Shown here: piece by piece, positions 31,543 through 40,904 of the stretch
Layout of the letters: every line of letters begins with the position of its first letter
How positions within the stretch are numbered: the first letter of the stretch is position 1
From: Brachypterus glaber
Lineage: Eukaryota; Arthropoda; Insecta; Coleoptera; Kateretidae
Direction of reading: 5' to 3'
DNA: 64,000 bases
NCBI GenBank assembly: GCA_958510825.1
Contig: OY294049.1
Coordinates: 20,329,536 to 20,393,535, forward strand
Position numbers and translations under genes: made by a program
The notes under the pieces: model-generated
Databases searched by the model: none
Seen by the model: only the letters and a program-made list of their open reading frames with translations
Told to the model about the DNA's origin: nothing

Positions 31543-32661
31543 ATGGAAAATAGAGAAAATTTACGACCAAGAAGGAGTTCAGCAGGTAAAAGGCACCTGG
31601 ACAACACCTTTGTCTGGCCGTCAAGATTTGGGAGGAGTAATTTGACTGCTGAAAATTTAGAAAATCCTGATCAAAATTCTACAATAATGGACGAGAATTT
31701 AATTGATTTGGAGAATAATAGTGTAGTACGATCCAATGAAGATTTGTTGAGTCATTCTGGAGAGTTACATAGAAATAGTGTGGAAACTAATAGTATGGTA
31801 CGAACTAATGAAGATTTGTTGAGGCACTCTGGAGAGTTAAATAGAAATAGTGTGGGTAAGCAAACTAATTTAATTATAGTTAATAATACAGAAGCAAGTA
31901 ATAAGTCTGAAGAAGATCACCAGTCATATAGACAATCTACAGAAGATTACCAATCTAGGGGATCTTCAAGAAGAAGCTTACAAAAAAGGTTACATCAAGC
32001 AAAAGTTATAGCAGAAATTGAAAAAAAGTTAAACAAAGATAAAGAAAAAGCAATGCAAGAGGAAATTAAAAGAGCAAAGGAAATTTTCGAACTGGAGTCA
32101 CGATTAAGTGAATGTGGAGAAAGTTCTATAGTTATGAAGGATCCTCGTGATGTTTCACCACCACCTAAGGAAAAGGTAAAATCTTGGCTAGATTTTAATG
32201 ATGCTTTAATCGATAATAACAAATGTATAAATAAAACAAATGAATTATCGTTTGAAACGCCAACTTTAGAGCATAATTTAAAAAAGTTGTTACTTAGACA
32301 AACTATTGATTTTGATTTGCCCTTGTTTTCGGGAAATGTTAAGGATTGGCCAAACTTTTTAAATCGTTTTATCTATACAACAAAACAGCTTAGTATATCT
32401 AATGCTGAAAACATTAGCAGATTAAATAAATGTCTAACAGGAGATGCGAAAAAAGCAGTGCAAGGTTTTTTAATGTGTGGCAGCACAAATGCTGATAAAA
32501 TAATTGAAATTCTTAAAGAACGATTTGGAAGATCGGATCTTATGGTTAAAAGCCTTTTAAATGACGCCAAGAACTTACCACAAATGAGAATTATTGAAAA
32601 AAACAACATTGTAAATTTTTCAGAAGTGGTTACTAATTTAGTTCTAACTTTAGAGTCATGA
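31543..32661 (+). CDS. gag: BEL Gag (N-terminal and capsid region), prematurely stopped
   Basis: 372 residues. A polar N-terminus contains a duplicated segment (RSNEDLLSHSGELHRNSVE near 64-82, then RTNEDLLRHSGELNRNSVG). A charged coiled-coil stretch lies at about 145-190, and then comes the characteristic BEL capsid start LPLFSGNVKDWPNFLNRF near 260, with RLNKCLTGDAKKAV after it (DUF1759-type). It stops after TLES at 32661, short of the rest of the capsid, which continues out of frame. Acts in the cytoplasm as the particle protein. Confidence 0.88.
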   Translation: MENRENLRPRRSSAGKRHLDNTFVWPSRFGRSNLTAENLENPDQNSTIMDENLIDLENNSVVRSNEDLLSHSGELHRNSVETNSMVRTNEDLLRHSGELNRNSVGKQTNLIIVNNTEASNKSEEDHQSYRQSTEDYQSRGSSRRSLQKRLHQAKVIAEIEKKLNKDKEKAMQEEIKRAKEIFELESRLSECGESSIVMKDPRDVSPPPKEKVKSWLDFNDALIDNNKCINKTNELSFETPTLEHNLKKLLLRQTIDFDLPLFSGNVKDWPNFLNRFIYTTKQLSISNAENISRLNKCLTGDAKKAVQGFLMCGSTNADKIIEILKERFGRSDLMVKSLLNDAKNLPQMRIIEKNNIVNFSEVVTNLVLTLES

Positions 32662-32961
32662 ATAATGAATAATTACCTTAACTGTCCACAGATTACCATT
32701 TAACATGCAGTTTTCTTGGGGAGAAAAAGTAGCTGATAGTAGAAGAATGGATATGGAGAAAGTCAAAGGCTGCGAGCTATACTACAGTTGCTGTGGAAGT
32801 AAGTAAACAAAAAACTTTTGATAAATATAAAAGAGCTTTGGTAGTTTCTGAAATAAAAAATAAAAATGAGAAACCATGTCATTTATGCAAAGAAAGCCAT
32901 AGCTTTGATAGTTGCAAAACCTTTCTTGCCATGTCTATTGAGGAGCGATGGAAAATAGAAC
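32662..32961 (+). pseudogene. BEL gag remainder, frame-broken
   Basis: Capsid C-terminus and pre-knuckle sequence scattered over frames. GEKVADSRRMDMEKVKGCEL is near 32718. The segment 32793-32961 encodes KRALVVSEIKNK, then a first knuckle CHLCKESHSFDSC (CX2CX4HX4C type), then KIEHVF before a shift into the next frame near 32960. At least two indels or stops are needed to explain it. Confidence 0.7.
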
Positions 32962-35001
32962 ATGTGTTTTTCATGTTTAAAAGTTTCACATAGAATAAGT
33001 ATGTGTAGGTCAAGAAAAGTTTGTGGTATAAATAATTGCCTTAAAGTACACCATAAACTTCTGCACTTAGAAAGCAATACTTCAAACAAAAGTGTAGAAA
33101 CAGATATCTTACCTCAAATAAAAGAAACTATTGCCCCTAAAGATAAACACTTTGTCAACTGTATAGATAAAGATTTTAATAAATATGAAGTTTTACTTAA
33201 AATTGTACCAGTGATAATAAAAGTTGGGAAAAAAGAAATAGAAATCAACTGTTTACTAGATGAAGGTTCCACTATTTCTTTATTAGATGAAGAACTGGTA
33301 AATAGTCTCGATCTATCAGGTGTGGATTTATCTTTAGATTTGAAATGGGCTGATAAGGATACATACAAGAAAATAGAAACGAGGAAAGTAGAGTTTGAAA
33401 TACGAGGAAAAAATAAAAGTAAGTTTTTTAATATGGAAGCTTATTCAATAAAAGATCTGGACTTACCTATACAGAGTTTGGACACAAGAAAAATGAGATC
33501 TAAGTGGCCTCATTTATCTAGTTTTGATTTTTCTAGCTACTCCAGCGAACAACCTAAACTTTTAATTGGACAAAATTACTGGAACTTAATAACTACTAGA
33601 CAACTAATTGAAGGTCCTAAAAACTCGCCAGCACTGTCGTATACTAATCTAGGTTGGGTAGTGCACGGAAATATCAATCAATTTAGAGGTAGAATAGATA
33701 TAGAATCAACCCTTCATATTAGGGTTAGAGAAACCGATCAAGTGTTACATGATATGGTAAAAGATTTTTTTACTACAGAATCGTTTGGAATAAAAGCATA
33801 TAATTCAGAACATTCACAGGAAGATATTATGGCTAAAAAAATAATGGATGAAACTACAAGACGTAAAGGAGATAGATGGGAAACGGGACATCTATGGAAA
33901 AATAATGAACAGTTGCCAGAGAGCAAATACATTGCTGAACAGAGACTAAAGTACATTTATCAGAAAAGAGAAAAAGATGAACATTTTGACGAACAATATG
34001 AAAATAAACTAATAGAATATTTACAAAAAGGTTATGCTAGAAAACTGGAACCGGAAGAACTTAAGGAAAATTTCTACAAGACATGGTACTTACCTCACTT
34101 CTCCGTAGTTAATCCAAATAAACCTGGTAAATTTAGATTTGTTTTCGACGCAGCTGCTAAGGCAAATGGACAAAGCTTAAATGATTTTTTATTAAAAGGA
34201 CCTAACTTTTTTAATTCACTGATTGGTATTATTTGTAAATTTAGAGAAAAACCAATTGCTTTTTCAGCAGACATTAGAGAAATGTTTCACCAAATTTTAA
34301 TTAAAAGGGTAGATCAACATGGCCAAAGATTTTTGTGGAAAAATAGTAAAAATCAAATTGAAGAGTACGCAATGAATGTAATGATTTTCGGTGCAGTATC
34401 GTCACTATATTGTGCACAATACATTAAAAATAAAAATGCACTTGAATTTAAAGATGAGTATCCAAAAGCTGCAGATGCTATTATCCAGAAACATTATATG
34501 GATGACTATCTGGATAGCGTTGAAACACCCAGTGAAGCAATTCAATTAATTAACGAGGTAATTTACATTCACAAAAAAGGAGGTTTTGAGCTACGGGATT
34601 GGATATGTAATAACGAAGAAGTTTTTAATAGTATACTAGAAAGTTTAAGAAATTCAAAGGATGTATTTAATAATGATGAGGAAACTGTTAGAATTTTAGG
34701 TTTAACATGGAACCCTAGCAAGGACAAAATAAAATTTCCTTTAAATATGCATAAGGCTAACGCAAAAGTATTAAATCGTGAAAAAATACCCACCAAGAGA
34801 GAGTTGTTACAGGTGCTAATGTCAATATATGATCCATTGGGAATCCTAGGAAATTTTATAGTGAGAGGAAAGATTTTGCTACAAAATGTTTGGTCCAGCA
34901 AGTTAAACTGGGATGAAGAAATTTTAGAAGCTCACAAGAAAAAATGGAAAATATGGTTGCAAGGTTTAAAAAAGATTAAAAATATAGAAATAGAAAGATG
35001 A
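32962..35001 (+). CDS. pol: BEL Pol part 1: zinc knuckle, protease, reverse transcriptase
   Basis: 679 residues in one frame, starting within the second knuckle CFSCLKVSHRISMC. The protease region holds INCLLDEGSTISLL near 97 (the family has D-S/T-G; here D-E-G, which may weaken it). RT begins near 370, with FRFVFDAAAKANGQSLND near 392 and YMDDYLDS with its aspartates at 514-515. The frame ends with TGA at 34999-35001, and the same frame goes on afterwards into RNase H, so this is a single nonsense codon, not the natural end. The listed Met is not a natural start. Confidence 0.88.
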   Translation: MCFSCLKVSHRISMCRSRKVCGINNCLKVHHKLLHLESNTSNKSVETDILPQIKETIAPKDKHFVNCIDKDFNKYEVLLKIVPVIIKVGKKEIEINCLLDEGSTISLLDEELVNSLDLSGVDLSLDLKWADKDTYKKIETRKVEFEIRGKNKSKFFNMEAYSIKDLDLPIQSLDTRKMRSKWPHLSSFDFSSYSSEQPKLLIGQNYWNLITTRQLIEGPKNSPALSYTNLGWVVHGNINQFRGRIDIESTLHIRVRETDQVLHDMVKDFFTTESFGIKAYNSEHSQEDIMAKKIMDETTRRKGDRWETGHLWKNNEQLPESKYIAEQRLKYIYQKREKDEHFDEQYENKLIEYLQKGYARKLEPEELKENFYKTWYLPHFSVVNPNKPGKFRFVFDAAAKANGQSLNDFLLKGPNFFNSLIGIICKFREKPIAFSADIREMFHQILIKRVDQHGQRFLWKNSKNQIEEYAMNVMIFGAVSSLYCAQYIKNKNALEFKDEYPKAADAIIQKHYMDDYLDSVETPSEAIQLINEVIYIHKKGGFELRDWICNNEEVFNSILESLRNSKDVFNNDEETVRILGLTWNPSKDKIKFPLNMHKANAKVLNREKIPTKRELLQVLMSIYDPLGILGNFIVRGKILLQNVWSSKLNWDEEILEAHKKKWKIWLQGLKKIKNIEIER

Positions 35002-35814
35002 TACAACTTAAATGTTAACAAAATAAAAAGAATTGAACTGCATTTGTTTTGTGATGCAAGCCAGCAAGCTTTTTCTGCGATAGCATACTTTCGTTTTAAA
35101 CTGGAAACAGAAATAAAAGTTTCATTTATTATGTCAAAAAATCAAGTAGCTCTAGCAAACAAGTTAACCATTCCAAGACTGGAATTACAGGCAGCAATTA
35201 TGGCTACTCGATTTAGTAGCACAATAAGAAGAGAACATTCATTTAATATAGATGATACTGTATATTGGACAGATTCTACTACAGTTTTGTATTGGATTAA
35301 GAAAGGAAATCAGAAACTTAATACTTTTGTATCAAATAGGATTTCAGAAATTAAAGAAACTTCAAAAAATATAGAATGGAGATGGGTACCGTCTAAACTA
35401 AATATTGCAGATGAAGCCACTCGGGACGACAAAGAAGCTGATATAGACAAAGATAGTACGTGGTATAAAGGCCCTAACTTTTTATACTTATCTAAAAATT
35501 TCTGGCCTGAAGACAAAGATATAGAAGTACAAGAAGTACAGGCAGAAGAAAAATTTAAAAGAGTTTTACTTAATTTAACTAAAATAAATCCTACTCATTT
35601 ACCAGATATTTTTAAATTTTCTAGTTTAAAGAAACTTATTTTATCTACAGTTTTTTTGTTAAGATTTATCAAAATAGCTCGAAAAAGGATATGTAGGACA
35701 AAAAAAATAGATTGTGAAGATTCGAGAGAGGCAGAGAAATTATGGTATTATACCAGTCAAAAGGAAACCTTTCCAGAAGAACAGAAGTTTGTCAAGAGGG
35801 AAGTCAGTTTCTAA
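35002..35814 (+). CDS. BEL Pol part 2: RNase H region
   Basis: Same frame as part 1, separated by the TGA. RNase H-type landmarks: LFCDASQQAFSAIAYF near the start, IPRLELQAA and YWTDSTTVLYWI, giving the D, E, D acidic positions; then WVPSKLNIADEATR, the usual end of BEL RNase H. The first Met in this frame is at 35044, but the open stretch begins right after the stop. It ends at 35814 by a frameshift into part 3. Confidence 0.85.
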   Translation, partial: YNLNVNKIKRIELHLFCDASQQAFSAIAYFRFKLETEIKVSFIMSKNQVALANKLTIPRLELQAAIMATRFSSTIRREHSFNIDDTVYWTDSTTVLYWIKKGNQKLNTFVSNRISEIKETSKNIEWRWVPSKLNIADEATRDDKEADIDKDSTWYKGPNFLYLSKNFWPEDKDIEVQEVQAEEKFKRVLLNLTKINPTHLPDIFKFSSLKKLILSTVFLLRFIKIARKRICRTKKIDCEDSREAEKLWYYTSQKETFPEEQKFVKREVSF

Positions 35815-37069
35815 AGATAGCAGAATCTATGGCTTATCACCTATACTTAGTGAGGGACTTATATGTATAGACGGAAGATTAGATAACTCACCTGAGTTAG
35901 ACACTGGACTTAAAAGACCTATAATATTAGATAAGAAACATAGATTAACAATGCTATTAATCGAAGATTATCATAAAAAGAACAATCATGTAGGAGTTGA
36001 ACAAGTATTTAATGAAATAAGACAAAAATTCTGGATTTTACATGGTAGAAGAACTATTAGAACAGTAATACAAGCATGTAACTTCTGTAAGATTAGAAAT
36101 GCAAGACCTAGAGTACCAGCTATGGGAAAATTACCACTGGAAAGGATAAAGAAACCACCTAGAGTTTTTTATTACACTGCAATTGATTATTTTGGACCTA
36201 TTGAAGTGTCGCATGGTAGAAAAAGGGAAAAGAAATATGGTGCGCTATTTACGTGCTTGTCTATAAGGGCCGTTCACATAGAAGTTGCAGATTCCTTAAA
36301 TACAGACTCAGCCATATTAGCTATAAGAAGATTTATAGCACTAAGAGGACAACCCTGTATAATTTGGAGCGACAATGGTACAAATTTGACATCAGCTAAT
36401 AAGGAACTAAAGAAATCCATAAGAGAGGTAGATAAGGATTTTATAGAAAATAAGTTAATTGCTGACGAAATACAATGGAAAATGATTCCACCAGTAAGTC
36501 CACATATGGGTGGTGCTTGGGAAAGAATGGTGAGAAGTATTAAGCAAACGTTAAAAATTATTTTAAAGGAACAAACACCTAAATTTGAAACTTTGTATAC
36601 ATTATTATTAGAAGCCGAACAAACAGTTAATAGCAGACCATTAAGTTATATTTCAGAAGACAGTAAAGTAGAAAGCTTGACCCCAAATCACTTTTTACTG
36701 GGATCATCAAGCAAAGTAAAACCTATTGGAATTTTTGAAGATAAAATGGACCTTCGAAAGCAGTGGAAATATTCACAACAACTTGCAGACCATTTTTGGA
36801 AAAGATGGATGAAAGAGTATTTACCCACACTTGTAATTCGATCCAAATGGTTAGCACAACAAAAAAATCTAAAAGAAGACGAAATCGTAATGGTCATGGA
36901 TAATCAGCTACCCAGAAATAATTGGCCGTTAGGGAGGGTAGTTGATATTTATCCGGGCAAAGATGGTGTTGTAAGAACTGTAGATGTAAAGACTAAAACG
37001 GGAATTTATAGAAGACCAGTAGCCAAGATCTGTCCGATAGATTTTTTAGAAGGTGTCGAAGAAAACTAA
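35714..37069 (+). CDS. BEL Pol part 3: integrase
   Basis: 451 residues in the frame +1 to part 2. The true junction is near 35800, so the first ~30 residues are overlap. The zinc-binding part HVGVEQVFNEIRQKFW…CNFC spans about 92-130. The catalytic core has D158 (AIDYFGPIEV), D220 (WSDNGTN) and E270 (GGAWERMV), all present, followed by NSRPLSY and LTPNHFLLG, hallmarks of BEL integrase. C-terminal PRNNWPLGRV and GVVRTVDV form the usual end (DUF5641-like). The integrase itself is intact. Confidence 0.9.
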   Translation: MKIRERQRNYGIIPVKRKPFQKNRSLSRGKSVSKDSRIYGLSPILSEGLICIDGRLDNSPELDTGLKRPIILDKKHRLTMLLIEDYHKKNNHVGVEQVFNEIRQKFWILHGRRTIRTVIQACNFCKIRNARPRVPAMGKLPLERIKKPPRVFYYTAIDYFGPIEVSHGRKREKKYGALFTCLSIRAVHIEVADSLNTDSAILAIRRFIALRGQPCIIWSDNGTNLTSANKELKKSIREVDKDFIENKLIADEIQWKMIPPVSPHMGGAWERMVRSIKQTLKIILKEQTPKFETLYTLLLEAEQTVNSRPLSYISEDSKVESLTPNHFLLGSSSKVKPIGIFEDKMDLRKQWKYSQQLADHFWKRWMKEYLPTLVIRSKWLAQQKNLKEDEIVMVMDNQLPRNNWPLGRVVDIYPGKDGVVRTVDVKTKTGIYRRPVAKICPIDFLEGVEEN

Positions 37070-37087
37070 CAATTTGAGGGGAAGAAA

Positions 37088-37230
37088 TGTTGGAAATGGG
37101 TTCAATTGTTAAAATTGTTATTATTGGTTGTTAAGAGATTTTGTCAATAGAATTATAAAAAGTCAAAATAGTCAAAGTTTATTTTAATAGATTTCTTGTA
37201 ATTGTGTAACAGCACTAAAAAGAAATAACA
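37088..37230 (+). repeat. BEL 3' LTR
   Basis: 143 bp, identical to the 5' LTR on base-by-base reading, preceded by the purine tract GAGGGGAAGAAA and followed by the target duplicate CCCTC. Confidence 0.9.
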
Positions 37231-37235
37231 CCCTC

Positions 37236-37590
37236 GCAACTATAGTTGAAAACTAGTCGTTACAGTAACAATAGCAGAACAATATATATTTTACTGTAAC
37301 AGTTGTTACAGTTCATTCACAAAGTCTATTTCCGAAAAATCTTGGGTTCATTCTTATTAGATCTGACACATTTAAATTATTATTCAAATGTTTCTCAGTG
37401 TACTCTGTCTACCTGCAGCTATCAAATAGCAAAGTAATTTCGCCAATTTTACTGGAAAATACGACCTATAATACTTTACTTTGACTCGTATTGATTGCAT
37501 TTTGGCTAGCTAGTAGCGACAGCATAAACGAATTGTTCGGATATTAAAATACAGAGTTTACAAAAATAAAAGAAGGGACACTACACGGAC
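37236..37590. other. Continuation of the BEL target repeat, then unassigned
   Basis: 37255-37312 holds GTTACAGTAACAATAGC and TTTACTGTAACAGTTG, an inverted pair like the hairpin in the element at 20108. The remainder has no recognisable feature. Confidence 0.4.
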
Positions 37591-37741
37591 TAAAGCCTAT
37601 CCAGAAGCTTGCATAAGAACATAAAACATAAGAATGAGATGCCGTGATTGGCTTTCAAGATACATGGCGGCGCATCAAGCCAATCACGGCATCGCATTGT
37701 TGTGTTTTATGTTCTTATACGAGCCTGTGAATAGGCACTTA
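37591..37741. mobile_element. 150-bp palindromic MITE, copy 1
   Basis: Arms: AGCCTATCCAGAAGCTTGC, AAGAACATAAAACATAAG and GATGCCGTGATTGGCTT on the left, and inverted AAGCCAATCACGGCATC, TTATGTTCTTATACGAGC, CTGTGAATAGGCACTT on the right, around CAAGATACATGGCGGC. A near copy lies 877 bp downstream in the same orientation. Confidence 0.85.
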
Positions 37742-38284
37742 ACCTACAGCAATATTATTAAATCCATTTATCCTGCAGGATAGAACTGGAAAAATAGAAA
37801 GTTTAAATTTGCATAGTTTTTTAAAAATTATTTCTGTGTAAAATTTGTATTTATGCGCTACATGTATAATAAATTATACATTTAAAGTTTATTAATAAAC
37901 TTGTCAAAAATATTGTTTTACATACCTTTAAGTGTTCTCAATTTAGAATATTTTTGAGGGCCCTGTATTTTGGCAAGGTAGTAGCAGCGATATAAGCGGA
38001 TTATCGAGGAATTTAAAATAGATTTATTCCCATTGATTAAAATCGTTAAAGTGTTCACTTTACGTGCAATAGTGTATTTATTTATAATACTTTTATTGTT
38101 CCACATCCTAAATCAATTACAATATTTATTCAGTTTCAAAGTCTGTTTATAAACCTCCCTTGGAAAAAAAGTACAGTTTCAAAGCTATATTGTTTTAGAA
38201 ACTCACAAAAAATAAAAGACAAACGTTCAATAGTAAAAGTTTTAACAATACCAGGTTTTTGGAGGATAAAAATTTCATATAGTA

Positions 38285-38390
38285 ATAATTTTCACTATAG
38301 ACGAGCGCGCTCTCAACTTTACACTTTAACATTCGTAAGGCAGGATGCGAGCAAGTGAGAGGCACAATCGTCTATAGTAACTGCGCCTGC
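38285..38390. repeat. Hairpin with GC-rich apex
   Basis: TTTTCACTATAGACGAG pairs with CGTCTATAGTAACTG, and GCTCTC with GAGAGGC, enclosing TTCGTAAGGCAGGATGCGAGC. It is the same kind of structure as at 5235 and 11615, but with unrelated stem sequences. Confidence 0.5.
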
Positions 38391-38467
38391 TATAGCCTTT
38401 TTTATACATCACATCTTTGTTTCAAATCTAAATCTAAATAAATTTATGCTATTTTGTAAAGCTGACT

Positions 38468-38619
38468 TAAGGAGTATCCAGAAGCTTGCATAAGAACATT
38501 ATACATAAGAAACGTGATGCCGTGATTGGCTTACAAGATACATGACGGCACATCAAGTCAATCACGGCATCGCATTGTTATGTATTATGTTCTTATGCCA
38601 GCCTGTGGATAGGCACTTA
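38468..38619. mobile_element. 150-bp palindromic MITE, copy 2
   Basis: The same blocks as copy 1 (GTATCCAGAAGCTTGC, GATGCCGTGATTGGCTTAC, GTCAATCACGGCATCG, GCCTGTGGATAGGCACTTA), with scattered substitutions, so the two copies inserted separately or duplicated some time ago. Confidence 0.85.
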
Positions 38620-38734
38620 CAGACTTAATTTTTACTCATAAACCATAATCCTATATTTCTTAATAACTCTACTTCGAACAATTTGCTAGGGTTAGTCAGT
38701 GTCAAAATTTAACCATGGCATATATTCGGTTGGA

Positions 38735-38876
38735 CTTTTTTACGTTACGTACGATCCTAGGGGGGTGGTCATTTTGGAGTGTTACGCCCATGTTAATGTT
38801 ATAGGAAAATAGCGTTACAGGGGGGAGTCCAAAATTATCAAAATTTGCGTTACGTAATACTTGAACGTTCCCTATG
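38735..38876. mobile_element. MITE, family M, copy 2
   Basis: The right end TTTGCGTTACGTAATACTTG, AACGTTCCCT is that of the copies at 10520 and 54354. The left half has TTACGTTACGTACGATCC and GTTACGCCC, inverted relative to GCGTTACAGGGGGGAGTCC. The core differs from the other copies. Confidence 0.65.
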
Positions 38877-40218
38877 TTATAAAAGTTTCCAAGATTTTGA
38901 TAAATGAAGATACCAGTTTCAAGACTTTAAAATTTGAAGTGCCTATTGTCAACAGAATCATTTAGACTTATTTTTGTCAAAACTAATGGAGAGCTCTAGC
39001 ACAAGCTTTGAAGCTTATTTTGGGCTCTCCATCAATCTGTAGTTTATAAATACATATAAATATTTAAAAAAATATATAGAAATATATGCTGTGATTAATT
39101 TAACCACAGTATAGTTAAATTAAACATTATATGGTAAAATCAAGCATAAGGTATTGTTGAATATAATTAAATTTTGAAAAAAATATACAATTTAGTTAAA
39201 TTTTTCATATAAAAAAAAACAGTATTGTTGGTTTAAACATATGTTATTTTGTATGTACAACATGAACCATTTTGTTTTAAATTATTAAAATATCGAGTGT
39301 GACTTTCGCTTAAAGTGATTTTAACACATTCCTTTATATTTTTGGAGGAAAATAGTTCCCTTGACAGTTGATGACGGATATTCTTGTTCATCTTTTTTTA
39401 AATAGTAATTTCTTTAAAGGTACGCACATGTTTTAAGAGAAAAAAGCTTGACATATAAGCTATCATAATATCAAAAACAAGTATATTGGTGCTATTTTTA
39501 TCCTAACCTGATTTAGAATAAACTAGAATTGAAAAGAGGGCCCTCGTACTCAGGTTTCTTCTAAAAATTACCCTTCGACAAAATAAAGTAAAGAGTTGTT
39601 TAGGTCCAATTAAAAGATTTTATTTTCTTAACTCGGTTCTATAGCTAGTTCGAAATTATGTTCAAAATATCAAGAGCAATTTTTGGAACCTTTCCTCAAA
39701 ATGTGTTTTTATTAAAACAAATAAAAATCTTTTTCTCAAAAAAGATCTGATATATTTTTGTTTTTGCCACTCTTGTCTACTATACTGCGGAGTAAAATTT
39801 AGCTTCAGAATTTGTAAAACTGGGATACAGTTACCCAAACAGGGCTTATTGTTCCCTTAAAGTTAATTAACTCAAAAACGTAGGTTTATAAGTATTAGTA
39901 CGCTTATTTCATTGAAAAGGTTTACTTTATGAAATAAAAGGTAAATAATTCCATTTTAGAAACCTCTAATTAAAAGAAACGCCAAAACAAGCAGCAAATG
40001 CTTCACATTTAAAAACATGCCCTTCGGAGTGTTTTGTCTAGGCCAATTAAAAAAAAATCGTAAAACAATTTAAATAAAAAATAAGTCATTTGAGTAGAAC
40101 AAAATACTTTCATACCTTCAGCAGGACAAAACCTGTAAGCTCTAAGGAAAGAGGAATACTTTTGAACCTTTGTGTTATACTACAGTAGCATAAAAGCATA
40201 AGTTATATTAAATTTATT
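38877..40218. other. AT-rich stretch, no gene
   Basis: No credible ORF. A small stem-loop (GGAGAGCTC / GGGCTCTCC) spans 38987-39030. Nothing else recognised. Confidence 0.4.
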
Positions 40219-40415
40219 GCCGGCCTCTGTGGTCTAAGGCGAAGCGCGTTTGATTTGTAATGGGGGTTCGAATCCCGCCTGGGGCATGGATGTGTAGTGG
40301 TGTTTTAAAAATTACTTAATTACTGCTTGATTGACTACATATAAATAGGCTATAACCGACATGGTTAATGCCGGGGTGTACCTACCGAAGGGTAGGTACA
40401 ACCTTAAAAAAAATA
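40219..40415 (+). repeat. tRNA-derived SINE
   Basis: The head resembles a tRNA: GTGGTCTAAGGCG (box A region) and a perfect box B (GGTTCGAATCC) in TGGGGGTTCGAATCCCGCC. The acceptor stem does not pair well, so it is not a functional tRNA. The body (TAGGCTATAACCGACATGG, TTAATGCCGGGGTGTACC) ends with a hairpin GTACCTACCGAAGGGTAGGTAC and an A-run at 40406-40413, as SINEs do. Pol III transcription from the internal promoter is expected. Confidence 0.65.
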
Positions 40416-40904
40416 TTGCCTTGCTTTTCTAGAATATAATTTTCGGAGAGTACAGCAAAAAATATAAAATGAACAAAGGACCGTTATAATCATGTACTCA
40501 TATATTAAAAGTAAAATTACGAAATATTACCTAAAATATACAGGAGCTAGAGTGCTTGAATTTGAAACAGAAAATCCCCGGTTTAAAATTTATGTATTTT
40601 GCTAACAATTCTTTTATGTTTTGACTTTTTTATTCAGTTTTTTGTACTCTTGCAAATCCAGTTTAGTAAATATTATAATGAAAAATAGTATTAAATATAT
40701 TACTATTAAATTTTAACCCTATACGTAAGTTAACCTATGTTTTTATACCGTTATTTAATTTTTTTAACTTCACCTGGACTCTGTCTATATATATGTGTGT
40801 CCGGACATGCCCCCCTGTCTTTCGTGGAATCTGCATTTGCATTTTTAACCCAGTTCCAATGCATACAGAGAAAAGAAAATCTTTTAAAATTTTTATAAAA
40901 TTTG
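40416..40904. other. No recognisable feature
   Basis: AT-rich flank with a GC-richer patch (GTGTCCGGACATGCCCCCC, 40798-40820). No gene. Confidence 0.35.

Larger units (their letters stand above)
31354..37230 (+). mobile_element. BEL/Pao LTR retrotransposon, recent but broken
   Basis: Two 143-bp LTRs (31354-31496 and 37088-37230), identical on reading, start TGTTGGAAATGGG and end AAATAACA, and are flanked by the 5-bp duplication CCCTC (31349-31353 and 37231-37235). Internal order: Gag, zinc knuckle, aspartic protease, RT, RNase H, integrase, which is the BEL order. The purine tract GAGGGGAAGAAA abuts the 3' LTR. The coding region is interrupted at four or more places, in contrast to the identical LTRs. 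It is either a defective copy mobilised in trans or a sequence with assembly indels. Confidence 0.95.

Noticed and set aside
40219..40289. A functional tRNA gene
   Set aside because: Box B is perfect, but the acceptor stem does not pair and a SINE-like body with an A-tail follows.
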